Assembly: GCA_028023455.1 (NCBI GenBank)
Contig: JAQFVV010012491.1
Span: 597,001-661,000 of the forward strand
Direction: 5' to 3'
DNA: 64,000 nucleotides
Origin: Epiperipatus broadwayi
Lineage: Eukaryota > Onychophora > Udeonychophora > Euonychophora > Peripatidae
Shown here: positions 1 through 11,302 of the stretch, one piece after another
How positions within the stretch are numbered: the stretch's first letter is position 1
Layout of the letters: every line of letters starts with the position of its first letter
Notes under the pieces: generated by a model
The model's input: the letters and a program-made list of their open reading frames with translations, nothing else
What the model was told of the DNA's origin: nothing
The model's database searches: none
Program-made: the position numbers and the translations under genes

Positions 1-1830
1 TGAAACTTTTCTAAAAGAAAAAGCACATATAGCATGACTGTTGTATAATTTGTTAAGAAAAAACCAAAATGGCATTGGTATCAATCCCAAGAACAAGTGG
101 TTAGTGCTACAAAGGAATTGCTGATGTCAGATAGTAATATATACTATGACAGTAGCCTCAAACTGATACTAACAATTGATGCATTGGTATCAGTGTCAGA
201 GCAGTTTTAAGTCATGCAATAGCTGAGGGTGAGTGTCCAATAGTCTTTATTTCTAAAACACTAACCAAATCAAAGCAAAACTACAGTCAGTTAGAAAAAG
301 AGGTATTGACTTATGTTTGCAGTGAAAAAATTTCACCAATACTTATATGGTTAACCATTCAATATCCTTACTGATCATAAGCTGCTGTCAGGAATATTGG
401 CTAATAATAAAACTGCATCAGATCATTTGAGGAATGTTAGGTTGGTAATATATATTAGCAGGTTATACTAAATTTTAAAAAAGGAAATGTCATAAAACCC
501 ACAGATGCATTATTGAGAGTCCCAATCAAATCAGCTCCGCAGGAACTTGATCCAACTATTAACAACATAGACAACTGGAATAATGTAGTAGTAGACAGTA
601 AAAAGGTAGTGAGTTGGACAAAAGCTGAGCATGATTATAAACTCTTGAACAAGTGGATTAGCAAAGGCTGGTCCAGAAGTTGGCCTGAGATACTTTATAA
701 AGCTATATGGGATGTAATAAAAACCATTTATAAATAAGGGATGCATATTAATGGACAATAGAGGATTAATACCTAGTAATGATCATTGTCAATTTTATTC
801 ACCAATCTTATCCTGGTATTGTACAGGCTAAAGTACTTGCTCAAAGTTATGAATGGTGACTAAGAATTACTTCTGAGATAGAACAATTTATAAAAACCTG
901 CAAGAATTGTCAAGTGAATGCAAACATACCAAAGAAAAATTATATTACCTGGCTTATAGTTGAAAAAGCTTGCAGCTGTATTCACATTAATCATGCTGGA
1001 CCATTCCATGGGTACACATTTTTAGTAATGATTGACTCATACTCAATGTGGACCAAGTATAGAATTGTAAATAATATGACCATTGAAGAAACAATTGGAA
1101 AACTTAAGTAAAATTTGCTTTTCATGATTTTACTGAATTAGTTGTATCTGACAATGGAACTAATTTCACAACCATTAAATTAGAGAAATTTCTTAAGGAA
1201 TGAGGACGCAAGAATTATCCTAAGGAATGGGGAATTAGATATATAGACATGCATACATGTCTCCCTGAATCCAATGATAAGGTAGAAAAGGCAGTACAAA
1301 TGCTAAAGCAAATGCTATGAGAAGAAGGTACTGTGAATATACAAGAAACATTGAATTTTGTTTTATTGTATCAGTGCAGTATACCAACAAGTAATATGGA
1401 TCAATCTCTAGCAGAGATAATATTCAGACTGAAAATTCACACAAAGTTATCACTCATTCACCTAGATCAAAATTTTTTGGGTAATGAAAACAACAGCACA
1501 AAATTGCAGTATGCAGAGGGAGAAAAAGTCTGGTTGAGAAAACTTCTCAGAAAGTACTGGGTAAAAGACATAATTAAAAAAACATCTCTCTAAGCAAATA
1601 GTAGTTGTTGAGACAGAAACAGAGGAAATCATGTGAAAATGTAAATCATGTCAGATGTCAGAAAGAAAAAACTGAGCAAACCAGAAGTAATAAAGTGCCA
1701 GACATTCCATGTTATCTAGAGGAATTGGACTTGCTGGAAAAAAACGAAGAGCACAAAGTATACAAAGACATTATCTTGAGAAGAAACCAACCCTGCATAG
1801 ATACTAAAGAACCAAAAAGGAACTGATCTA
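1..1830 (+). pseudogene. Decayed Ty3/Gypsy-like pol (RNase H and integrase)
   Basis: Fragments in all three plus-strand frames read as the second half of a Gypsy-type polyprotein. An RNase H-like stretch lies at about 160-440 (a 'TIDA' start, then 'NYSQLEKEVLTY'-like and 'LTDHKLL' motifs). The integrase zinc-binding region ends at a CX2C pair at 899-910. The integrase core shows an Asp-containing 'MIDSYSMW' near 1028, 'SDNGTNF' near 1150, and the Glu region ('SNDKVEKAVQ') near 1270-1310. The C-terminal part continues to about 1830. Domain order and strand agree with Ty3/Gypsy pol. Several stops and frame changes show it is dead. No LTR or gag is visible, and the 5' part lies outside the window. 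Confidence 0.8.
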
Positions 1831-2121
1831 TCTGAAAGACTATGTGAGACTTCAGAAATTGTAATTTCTGAAATGGAGAAGATGCTACATGTAGATATTC
1901 AGTGCTGCATATATATTTAGAATGTAAAGAGATAGTGTAATTAAAAATAAAAGGTGTGTTAAAGATAAAAGAAATAAAGTATTATGAAGTCACTGCAGGT
2001 TGAAGTTTTCTTCAACAGTTCTTTGCAGAAAAACAATGATTAAACAAAAAAAAACATTACATGATAACCATTTTCTTATGCTTACTCAAGCTGTTTAAAC
2101 AGAAATTAAACTCTTGATACA

Positions 2122-2279
2122 GGAGCGCCACCAGATAAAAACTAATTTGGGGATATTAGGTGAGTTGGCACTAGATAGGAATTTTATGCACAAGCCTTCT
2201 AGCATCCATTGATTACTCTGGCTTGCACTGGTGGTGCTACTGTATGGAGAGTTTAGCCTCTGGGTAAAAAAAAAAAAAC
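2122..2279 (+). repeat. SINE-like repeat with A tail, plus copy
   Basis: About 140 bp ending in 'gagtttagcctctg', then an A-run at 2266-2279. The same sequence occurs in reverse complement at 5868-6020, including the block 'cttgcactg..gtggtgctactgtatggagag'. An A-rich tail and dispersed copies suggest a short retroposon. No clear A or B box is visible, so the class is an inference. Confidence 0.6.
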
Positions 2280-2960
2280 ATTACTCACCAGGAGTTTGCC
2301 AGTTGTATCATTCTTATTTTAGTTTCTAACTAGTAATACATATCAATTTACTATCAGATGCTAGATGTTTAATTGAGTCGACTATGAATTTGCTAAGTTT
2401 TGTCTCCCTAATTTAATCTCTGTTCAAAAACATGGAGAATAAATGTATTGCTCTTCAACATAGGTTTAACCTACATATATATTATAACCAATATTCATAA
2501 TTGTTTTATTAATTAATTTAAAAATAGTTTTAGACATAAATTTTATATTTTGTACTTTAATTATTATTTAGTTATAATAATTTTATTTATTTATCTATAC
2601 ATAAAACAAAAAAGAAATTCACATATGTTCATAAGACAAGAAGAGTTGCGTGGTGTATTGAATGGGGCATCATCTTATCATGACCATGTTTAAGTTTTTT
2701 TTTTTTTAATAGTTTGTCTATAATCAAATTTGATAGTTGTCAGTTAATGATACTCCTACAAAGTTATCTTTATAATAAATAATAAAAATGCGTTTAAGTA
2801 AATAAAAGAAATTATAAAATCTTGGAACAATATAATAAAAAAATTAATGTGCAAAAATAATATTTATAAGTAAAAAACAATTCAAGTAATTTATCAGAAC
2901 TTTAGGCTATTTGATAATAGTGCCTTTATGAAGAGCTTTTACTATATATAATAATATATA
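2280..2960. other. AT-rich stretch without recognisable gene
   Basis: Low-complexity AT-rich sequence with short homopolymers. No conserved ORF or known repeat was recognised. Confidence 0.5.
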
Positions 2961-2961
2961 G

Positions 2962-3060
2962 AAGGTTTGAACTCAGACTTTCACACGACCCTCAACTATC
3001 CACGCTATCTCATACTGCGGTCACACTTGATCACACACTTGTTGAAAAGAAAAAAATATA
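2962..3060 (-). repeat. Single arm of tRNA-like foldback family A
   Basis: The block starting 'tttgaactcagactttcac' at 2966 is shared with 14012-14115 and with the arms of the hairpins at 33338-34018 and 59001-59305. On the minus strand it ends in a 'gagttcaaa' sequence resembling a pol III B box. Only one arm is present here, so it is either a deletion product or a separate SINE copy. Confidence 0.55.
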
Positions 3061-3607
3061 TGCATACAGTATATTAAAGCAAAAAAAATTTACGGGTAGG
3101 TGTAAATATGTAAATATTCTGGATTTAAATGAGATAACGTTTTGTATTTATTTATTTATCTTTTTTATTTTCAATTTTTCTAGAATTTTAGTGCAATTTT
3201 TTTTTTTTTATAATTTACTCTGAAGATCGCCAACGTGATTAGGATCAAATATTAATTATTATAACAAGAGTAAAATTTTCCGTTCACAATAAAAAAATAC
3301 GGTTGTTTATGTTAATTAAGATAAAAATAATGTAAGATTTGAACGTGCACATATATAATATAAAGGTCAAAATCAGCAAAGTAAAAATAAGCATAAAACA
3401 TTAAAAATGTATGACGCAAATTATGGACTTATTACAATATTAATAATTATTATAAATAGTGAGATTCAAACTTTTTATATTTTAGCCAAATATTTATTAC
3501 AAGTGATTTCCAGCTTAGTAAAAAAAAAAAAAAACATTTAAAATAGTACTAAGATTTAAATATTAAATGTTATGAAGATTGTTATCGTAAAATGTAGACA
3601 GTAGTAT
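3061..3607. other. AT-rich 3' flank of LRR gene
   Basis: No coding signal. As the minus-strand downstream flank of the LRR ORF it would hold the 3' UTR, but no convincing AATAAA on the minus strand was identified close to the stop. Confidence 0.4.
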
Positions 3608-5065
3608 CTAATTGATAGAAAATTTTATATTCAGATTATTTTTTCTAATTAGCTCTTTGCAAATTGTAGCTCCTTCTTTGATTTTATAACAATTTTTTAC
3701 AGTAAGTTGTGAAAGATTAGTTAAAAAACTGTTGAAAAATTCTTTGACAAATAAAGCAGTAATATTAGGCAAATTTTGTAAAACTATTTTACTTAAATGT
3801 ATTAAAGGACATCTTTTAAAAATATTAATTAGAAAATCATCGTTGAAAGATAAATTTTGAAGACAGAGGTATTCAATCTCTTTACTGTATCTTAATAAAA
3901 ACTTTAATATTTTATGGCTTATGCAATTTTCGGATTTAATTAATGATAAAACTGTCAAGCATTTAAGATGAGCAAAGGGAGGATGACACAAAACATCGAT
4001 TTCTTCATAAATAATTTTCCAAAAGTTTAAATCTAACCATACAACATTAGGACAATAACATGCAACAATAAAAATGTTTAACTTTTGATCTAATATTGAT
4101 AAATGTAATGTTTTTAGTTTGTTTCCACAACATTTAAGAATATCCTTAGGTGAAATATCTGAAAATAGAGCATGATATAAATTCAGATGTTCTAAATATT
4201 GAAATTGCTCCATTACCACAGAAGAAAAAGAATGATTAGTGAAAAAGTATATATCAGTTACTTGTGGACAAATTGTAGCTGCCATTTTTAAATCCTCTAC
4301 ATTATTAGTAATCCAATAATCTATATTTTTTAATTTTAAAGGTTTAAGTTTAGAGCCATTTTCATGTAAAAGCAATTTAATAGCGTGAAGAATTTTGGAT
4401 GCTAAAAGAATTTCTAAGTTTATAAATATTCTTAATATAAGAGCTATGCCTTCTACTGAAATCCAAGTACCTTCTATATTTAAGTGAATTATGTTTTTAA
4501 AATTTTTCTCGGGGTTTTGGTTCCAATATTCTTCTAGTGAAGAATTTGTTATATTGAAACAATTTTTAACATTTAATTCAAAAAGATTATTACATGTGTT
4601 GAAGATCGTACTTAAGGTTTTGTCATTACAATTTGTAAAGGCGAGATTTAATATTTCTAGATGGGGTAATAAAGCAACCAATTCAGATAATTCATCTGCA
4701 GAGACACTTGTGCAATGACACAAATGTAATATTTTTAAATTTACACATTTTTCGCTAATAATATTTAAAAGATCTTTCGAAACATCTATTTGCAAGCATG
4801 AACAAAAGTTTAATTTTTCTCGATTAGTGTTGAGAAATAATTTTATATTATAAGAAGTATAACACTTTTCCAAACGTAACCCGTCTAAGATTTCTTCCTC
4901 TAAAAGAATTGGCATGCAAATTTTGGAATTTTCACTATCGAATATTTTAGTAAAGTAATCGTGAACGTATTTAATACTTTGATTATCATTTATTTGAGAA
5001 AGTAAACGAACAAATTTACGAAGACATAGATTCTCTAGATTACAAATACGCTTTTTACTTAGCAT
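3608..5065 (-). CDS. Leucine-rich-repeat protein, F-box/AMN1/ZYG11-like, intronless
   Basis: An uninterrupted 485-codon ORF, ATG at 5063-5065 and TAG at 3608-3610. From about residue 95 to the end it is made of leucine-rich repeats of the cysteine-containing type used by F-box/LRR, AMN1 and ZYG11 proteins ('LKILHLCHCTSVS', 'LEILNLAF', 'LFELNVKNCFNIT', 'LSQLTVKNCYKI'). Such proteins usually present substrates to ubiquitin ligases in cytoplasm or nucleus. No clear F-box is visible. Residues 9-22 have a Leu-x-x-Leu-Cys-Leu pattern that resembles an elongin-binding BC box, as in ZYG11/ZER1 relatives. That points to a CUL2-type receptor, but this is inference. No signal peptide or membrane segment is seen. 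It lies between two inverted SINE-like repeats. The lack of stops in such decayed surroundings argues for a functional gene or a recent retrocopy. Confidence 0.8.
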   Translation of the reverse strand: MLSKKRICNLENLCLRKFVRLLSQINDNQSIKYVHDYFTKIFDSENSKICMPILLEEEILDGLRLEKCYTSYNIKLFLNTNREKLNFCSCLQIDVSKDLLNIISEKCVNLKILHLCHCTSVSADELSELVALLPHLEILNLAFTNCNDKTLSTIFNTCNNLFELNVKNCFNITNSSLEEYWNQNPEKNFKNIIHLNIEGTWISVEGIALILRIFINLEILLASKILHAIKLLLHENGSKLKPLKLKNIDYWITNNVEDLKMAATICPQVTDIYFFTNHSFSSVVMEQFQYLEHLNLYHALFSDISPKDILKCCGNKLKTLHLSILDQKLNIFIVACYCPNVVWLDLNFWKIIYEEIDVLCHPPFAHLKCLTVLSLIKSENCISHKILKFLLRYSKEIEYLCLQNLSFNDDFLINIFKRCPLIHLSKIVLQNLPNITALFVKEFFNSFLTNLSQLTVKNCYKIKEGATICKELIRKNNLNIKFSIN

Positions 5066-5303
5066 TTTAAAGAATTATGTAAATTAATTTTGTTTAACTA
5101 AACTACTTTTGCATTATTAAATTAAAAAATCCTCGAATTATGCGTATAAGCTCGTAAATTCCAAAATAACACGAGCGTAAATTATATTATTAATATACAT
5201 ACCATCCTCATTTGTTTTTTGTTTTATTTATAATAGATTAAATATCTTTTTGATATAAAATTTATTAGAGTCTACTGGTGAGACATTAAATAATTTCCTT
5301 AAT
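5066..5303. other. Upstream flank of the LRR gene
   Basis: AT-rich. It would contain the LRR gene promoter on the minus strand, but no specific element can be assigned. Confidence 0.3.
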
Positions 5304-5498
5304 ATGGTAGCAAGCAACGGCAAAATTATTGATGATGATGAAGCGTTATCCCTAGATGATAGGTTTCTTTTACCTTATTTCTCCAATTATTTACCAAATA
5401 TTGTCTCAACTTATATTGTTAAATCTGCTTTACATCAATTTTTTTTTTTTTTTAAAAAAATCTGTCAATATCAGCTTAAGAAGAAAGTTAAATATTAA
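5304..5498 (+). other. Short ORF of uncertain status, divergent from LRR gene
   Basis: A 64-codon plus-strand ORF whose first 45 residues have a non-repetitive, protein-like composition (acidic 'IDDDEALSLDDRF', then 'LPYFSNYLP') before it runs into a T15 tract. It could be a first exon, a fragment of a neighbouring gene, or chance. No family was recognised and no splice donor is convincing. Confidence 0.15.
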
Positions 5499-5771
5499 CT
5501 CAAAATCAAAATTTTAATTTAAATATTCTATTGTAAATGATAATCCTCTTCCAAAAACCAAGACAACTTTATTTTCTTTGACCAAGCAAGCCAGACTATC
5601 TATTTTCATTTTCAAATAATCATAGCTATTCATTTTACTAAAATCATCTAATCAATCTCTCTTTCCACCTTTTTTTTTTTTTTTTTTACCATTTATTGTT
5701 CTCTAGTCATATAAAAGCAATCAACTTAAATAAGTTCAATAAACATTATTTCACAACTGGTTGTTTCAAAA

Positions 5772-5789
5772 CTGCATCATCATCATCAT

Positions 5790-5842
<53 letters not shown>
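5772..5842. repeat. (ATC)n/(ATT)n microsatellite
   Basis: A short ATC run followed by about 15 ATT units. It sits at the tail side of the minus-strand SINE-like copy at 5868 and may be that copy's (AAT)n tail. Confidence 0.85.
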
Positions 5843-5867
5843 TTTCTTCTAAATTTATATTGACACA

Positions 5868-6020
5868 GAGGCTAAACTCTCCATACAGTAGCGCCACTCA
5901 GTGCAAGCCAAAGTAATCAATGGATGCAAAAAGGCTTGTGTATAAAATCTCTATCTAGTGCCTATTCATCCAATATTCTCAGACTAATTTCTAGTGTATG
6001 GCTTTCATCAGTGAGGAGCC
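5868..6020 (-). repeat. SINE-like repeat, inverted copy
   Basis: The reverse complement aligns with 2122-2262 over about 130 bp ('cagaggctaaactctccatacagtagcgcc' region). Together the two copies frame the LRR gene in inverted orientation, about 3.6 kb apart. Confidence 0.6.
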
Positions 6021-8040
6021 TTGGATCTGAGAGCATTGCACCTAGATCTTAGAATCTAACGCAACCTTCCAGCAGCCACCTTTTATCTTATTAGCTACCT
6101 ATAAAGCTTTGAGTCCAAAAAGATCTACACTTACTACAAGATAATAATCCATTATAATCTTTGTAGAATTTTTTGAGTCTCTTTTCATAATTTCATAATG
6201 AATATAAGCCCTAAGTATTTAAATTATGAACTTGATGTCCAACTACCATTTAAAACTTTATTCTAGTATTATTTTCAATTAATGGATTTTAAATTTCATC
6301 AATCCCACATATCATTTTATTTTTAACATAATCTGTATTGATGAAGTATATGATTATATATTTTATATTAGTTTAGATGTATAGTATTACATATATACAC
6401 ATTATACTTTTGTTGGTATTAAAGGGATTAACAATGTATTTGTGTTATTAAAAATCAGGTTCTAAAAGAATTATATATAAGTGGTGGCAAATTAATTAAG
6501 ACATAAAATGTGTTGTTAGATTTAAACTCGTTTTACAGGTTAACATTCTATTGGGTAATTGAATTATTATATATGAATTTTTAAATAAGGAAACTATATG
6601 GTTAATGAAAAGTATTGAATATAAAAGCAAAGATCGTATCCTAATTTTAATGACCAGTGGTTAAACTGGTAAAAGTAGGATTATTAAGTTCCATGTGGAT
6701 GGTTATAAATATGGAAATGCGAGGGTTAGCACTTTATTAAGCTCATCTTCTGATGACTTGCAAACACTATTTTATCAAAAAATTATATACAATGAATCAT
6801 TTCCATTTCAGTTACAATAAAAAAGTATAAAGTAAGGATTAAACAACATTCTTCAGCTCTATCTTCCTTTTGTTCAATATCAAATTTATCATTGAGGTGT
6901 TTTGATTAGAGTGAAATATAAAAGAGGAAATTAAAATTGGATGCAAATCTATTTTAATGATTTAAGGATTCATTTTATGGCGTAGCTCTAAAATTGCTGG
7001 TGATGAATAATGCTGAATAATTTCTGACACAATATAATAAATAAATTAAGTATAATAGTTAGATAACCATTAATCAGTCAACAATTGGACGATTAGTTGA
7101 ATTAACTATGGATTGCAAATCTGAAAAAAGTCCTAAGGCTACCTGGTACACAAAAAAGTTTCTAAGCTTCATTTGAATTGGGTTCAAAATACTGGATGTA
7201 GAAGGCACATACACTAATCATATATATATATATAATTAAACGTCACAAATATGTAACAATATTGAATAGCATTAATTTAACTTAGACATGTGGAGATGTT
7301 TTTATTACAATCAAGTTATCAGCATTCTGGAAGCAAAATGACATTGTACCAATATAGCAGCCCAATTTTTTCATTTGTTGCTCATCATTAATTTACTTTT
7401 ATTTTGGCGTTCTTAATATTATATTACTTTTGTAAATATAGTTTTGTTGCTTCTACTATTAAAATGAGTCACTGAGATTTACTATCTTCTATATTTACAT
7501 TTATTTATGTTATGTGATCTTCCGAATGTTTTTAACATCAATGAAATTTATTATAATTCTTATATTTTGTTTGTATTTTTTTTATCTTAAATATACAAAA
7601 AAAATCTTTGAAGATAATCTATGCATAAATAAGTTGAAGTCAAAGAAATAATAAAAATAATAAATTTCAGCGAATGTTTTAATGACAAGAATAATAGATG
7701 CATTTCAAGAATGTATAAATAAGATTAATTAAACCATACAATAACCGTAGCACGCATTAATGTCAATCTTTAAGAAAAATATGTGTTGGTAACGAAAAAG
7801 TCATCATATAAAAATTAACCACAAATAAAATGAAGTCAATCCATAAGGGTATCAAATATCAGTAATCTATTTCGAAGATTTGAAGAATTTAGGTGTTTTT
7901 TTTTTTTTTTAAGATAATGAAATTTAACTAGAAATAATTTTTTTACATAATGCCAAAACGTAATGTTGCTTGTTTTTTAAAATCTCTTTGCAATAATTAG
8001 TTGAGTTAAAGTTAGAGAATATCAATTGATTTATTTAGCT
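6021..8040. other. AT-rich non-coding stretch
   Basis: No gene, RNA or recognisable mobile element was found. Only short AT microsatellites (about 7219-7233) and homopolymers stand out. Confidence 0.5.
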
Positions 8041-8460
8041 TGTGGTGTCGGCACATTAAAATTCAACACCAATAATTTTTAATTAATCAAGACCTGACCC
8101 CTCCAAGCTATGTAGGGCAAAGAGATCAACAGCGATCTGGTAATAAATTATACATTCCCTGTAAATATGTACTATAGCTTGTGGTTTTCCACTTATGCAA
8201 CATATAATGACATCTACCCTATCCTGTTCTGACTCAGTTATTCTTCGACCAGAGTTTCTTGGAAGGGAGAAACAAGTACTCGGAGAGTAGAGCCAGTTAT
8301 TAGAGTATGATTATTTATATTGGAGTTATTCCAGTCACGTGTGGTTTTCTGAGAATTTCCAGTAACTCAAAAAAGCTGCCTTGATTTTAGCCTGATGTTT
8401 GGAGGACTGTTCAGAATAAGGTCGATTGAATAATCAATATTTTATGTAAATAAACTAGAG
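8041..8460 (+). other. More complex island, possible solo LTR
   Basis: A 420-bp block of clearly higher complexity and GC than its flanks. It begins 'tgtggtgtcggc', and has a TATA-like 'ttatttatattgg' near 8310 and 'aaataaact' near 8450. This resembles an LTR in layout. No target duplication or second copy is visible in the window, so identity is uncertain. Confidence 0.25.
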
Positions 8461-9298
8461 TAAACTCAATGGTTAGATTGTTGTTTTTTTAAAATAAATA
8501 ATAGCTATGATGTGCGTAAATTGTGATGATTGGATTAGTCTACACAGACTTAATGAAACAATTGCAATTTTATATTACTAAATTTCACAAATTAATTCTG
8601 TAGAAAAAGTTATAAATTATTCCATTAACTGTGAAATCCTGATCCTGTTAGTGCAATGTGAAATTTGAAATAATGCTTCAATAATAAATAATACTTTTAT
8701 TATGGCTAGAAAGTTATTGTGTTCTATGATCTGTGAAGATATTGAAACTCATTATTAGGGCTGTAGCAGTTTTTCTTCTCTTTAAAAATATTTTTTAAGA
8801 AATAATAATCGTCTTTGTTTTTGTTTTTTTTGTAATATCCATTCAATGAGTTTGCATTCATAATATTTAGACTAATGAAATCTTTAAATAGGTAAAATTT
8901 GAACTTAAGTCATCTTTAATGTGCAGAAATTAAATTTGAACTTCCTACTTAATTTAAAAACAAATGTGCTCCATCATTTTAAAAATACAAATGGCAAGAT
9001 CATAAAACAGTTTATTGGATATGATATCGTATCTACTAATATAAATCCACATCTTCAATGAATTCCTAAAAAGTATTTTATGATGAACTTTAATATGGTT
9101 TTCATAAGAGAGATATATGTTTACATTATAATAGATTTTCCTACCTTAATTAAAATAAGTATTGCAGAAAAAAGTTCACTGTGTATGAAATTAAGGATTG
9201 CAAAATATCAAACAAGCTAATGAACCCAACATGACATATGTAGAGTTGTATTTATTTTTTACAGAATTGTTTTTTTAATCATCACAAAATTAATCTTT
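8461..9298. other. AT-rich non-coding stretch
   Basis: Nothing recognisable. No ORF with protein-like composition. Confidence 0.45.
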
Positions 9299-9500
9299 AG
9301 TGTACTATTACTACTACTGCTACTACTGCTACTACTACTACTACTGTTGCTGCTACTGCTGCTCTTGCTGCTACTGCTATTGCTCCTGCTGCTGCTACTG
9401 CTGCTGCTACCACTACTGCTACTGTTACTGCTACTACTACTACTATTATCATCATCATTATTATTCCTGCTATTGTTAATATTATTATTGTTGTTGTTAT
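9299..9500. repeat. Imperfect TAC/TGC triplet array
   Basis: About 200 bp of (TAC)n, (TGC)n, (ATC)n and (ATT)n triplets. It gives chance poly-Ser, poly-Leu and poly-Asn reading frames on both strands. Confidence 0.9.
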
Positions 9501-9724
9501 TGATAGTGTTAGTCATAGCAAGGGTGAAATGGGGGCAGTGGTGGTGGCAGTGATCTTTTTATTTCTTGGAGTTGAATGGTCATAGCTTTTGCAACTTACT
9601 GCTACTGCTGATAAACTTTTTATAAATCTATTACAGATCAGCAGTTTCTAATATTTAATAAAAGAAATTCCATAAAATAAAAATTACATAAGTATCATTT
9701 ATAAATATTTTAATAATATTTTAC

Positions 9725-9838
9725 CTGTAACCTATTATCATATTTTCATCTGAGAACTCTTGCAACATTTCCGAAGCATTATTTGTAAAAACAAGTGCTT
9801 AATCTGAAAAGTCAATATGGCTTATGTAATATCCATTT
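9725..9838 (-). pseudogene. RTE-like LINE relic, left part of a broken copy
   Basis: This matches the intact RTE-like element at about 52921-53035 (shared 'tttcatctgagaactc..gcaacattt..gaagcattatttg' and 'atccattta'), the reverse-transcriptase region just after the Y/FADD box. Its continuation is found at 11303 onwards, so the sequence between has been inserted. Confidence 0.65.
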
Positions 9839-9895
9839 ATTATATATATATATATATATTAAACATATATTATATATATATATATATATTAAACA
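9839..9895. repeat. (TA)n microsatellites
   Basis: Two TA runs separated by 'ttaaacata'. They lie at the junction where the L1/Tx1-like fragment interrupts the RTE relic. Confidence 0.85.
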
Positions 9896-10144
9896 GATGA
9901 TAAATATGTTACAGTTTGTATACCAAAACCCAAAGAATTTGATATATTCCACTATTAAGACCAAAAAGACTGCAGCAATTAACTAGTTCCCTTCAACTCA
10001 AGGATATTGACTTGTAATACTGTAATAGAAGGAGATTCTAAGACATGCAACTCAAATGAGCAAAGCATGTAACAAAATGATTGATTAGCCCAAGTAATAA
10101 GCCACCCATAAGAATTAAACTTTTATTCAAGACAAATGTTTATC

Positions 10145-11270
10145 TGATAATCTCGCATAGAGTTATTCCAGGACCACCCCAGATTTGATTCATCATCTTC
10201 CTTGGCAAGTATCTCAGGCATTGATTGAAATAAGTTTCTCAATCACTATAGAGTTTTCTCAGCCAGTTGAATTTCTTGTTGTCAAATATCATAGTACATC
10301 GTATATACCATATTGTCTTAAGGGTATGCACAGTCACCATTGCATTGTGGAGGTTAAATTTCTCAATGTATTGACTAAGTAGAAGTTTTAAGTTTATGAT
10401 TGACCTGTGGAACACTTTAGCTCTTATCTGCCCAAATGCTGAACATTCTTCGAATAGATGCTGAAAAGTTTCATTACCAGATCTGCATAGCAAACAGACT
10501 GGATCCAAATTCATATGTAGTCTTTCATTTAGAACTTTAGTTGTTGGGAACAAGCCATTCACTAGTTTGAAAACAAATTTCAAGTAGGATTGGGGTGCAA
10601 ATATAGAGTGGAACTTTTTTAACACATTTTTCTTTGATATATCCAACCATGCATTGTCATGACTTTTAAAATGATTCATGAAGTCTTTATATTTAATACC
10701 TGCTAAATTGGGCACATTCAGATCATCCTGGAGATCCTTATAAGCAATGAATAGGTCAGCTATAAAAGATCTTCCTTTACATCCTATTTCTTTAAAGGCA
10801 CCAGCTCTATCAACCGAAGGCCCAAGAAATTGACTTTTAATTAAGTTAATAAATGTACTTGCCTTGATATAAGATACTTATACCAGAGCTATAGCTCTGG
10901 ATCAATCAGGCCAAGACCACCTTTCTCTTTTGGCACCTGCAAGGTTGATATTGAGATCCATCTTGAAGCTCTACCCCAGACTTATTTCTTTGCAATCTGG
11001 TTTATTCTGAGTATTGTTTTGTTATGTAGGATTATCTAGGGTGCATAGTATGTCAAAATCCCTAAAACAATGGAATTAAAAATTAATGCTCTTGTAATTT
11101 CATATAATTTAAGTGATGAAAAATTACTTATTTTATCTTCAATTTTTGTTATAATTAATTTATTCAAGTAAATGTTCATTTTAGTCTTGGACATATATAA
11201 TGGTATGCCTAAGAAAGCAGACGGGAGCACCATAAAGTTAGATGGCATTTTTTTACCTGTAGATAACTAC
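10145..11270 (-). pseudogene. 3' fragment of an L1/Tx1-like LINE
   Basis: Minus-strand ORFs at 10239-10715 and 11036-11248 match the C-terminal half of the LINE at 26990-30725. The first carries the zinc-finger-like segment near the RT C-terminus (CX2C followed by 'NETFQHLFEEC'). The second contains 'SAFLGIPLY', like the 'LFLGFPM' region of the related LINE. Stops and frame changes are present. It is truncated on the 5' side and inserted into an older RTE-like copy. Confidence 0.7.
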
Positions 11271-11302
11271 CAGGCTGCAGGCTTCATTGGTTGAATTTTA
11301 AT

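Noticed and set aside
5304-5498. Treating the 64-codon ORF as a firm gene
   Set aside because: It runs into a T15 tract and has no recognised homology; kept only as a low-confidence feature.
9259-9553. Poly-Ser and poly-Leu ORFs on both strands
   Set aside because: They are translations of a triplet microsatellite.
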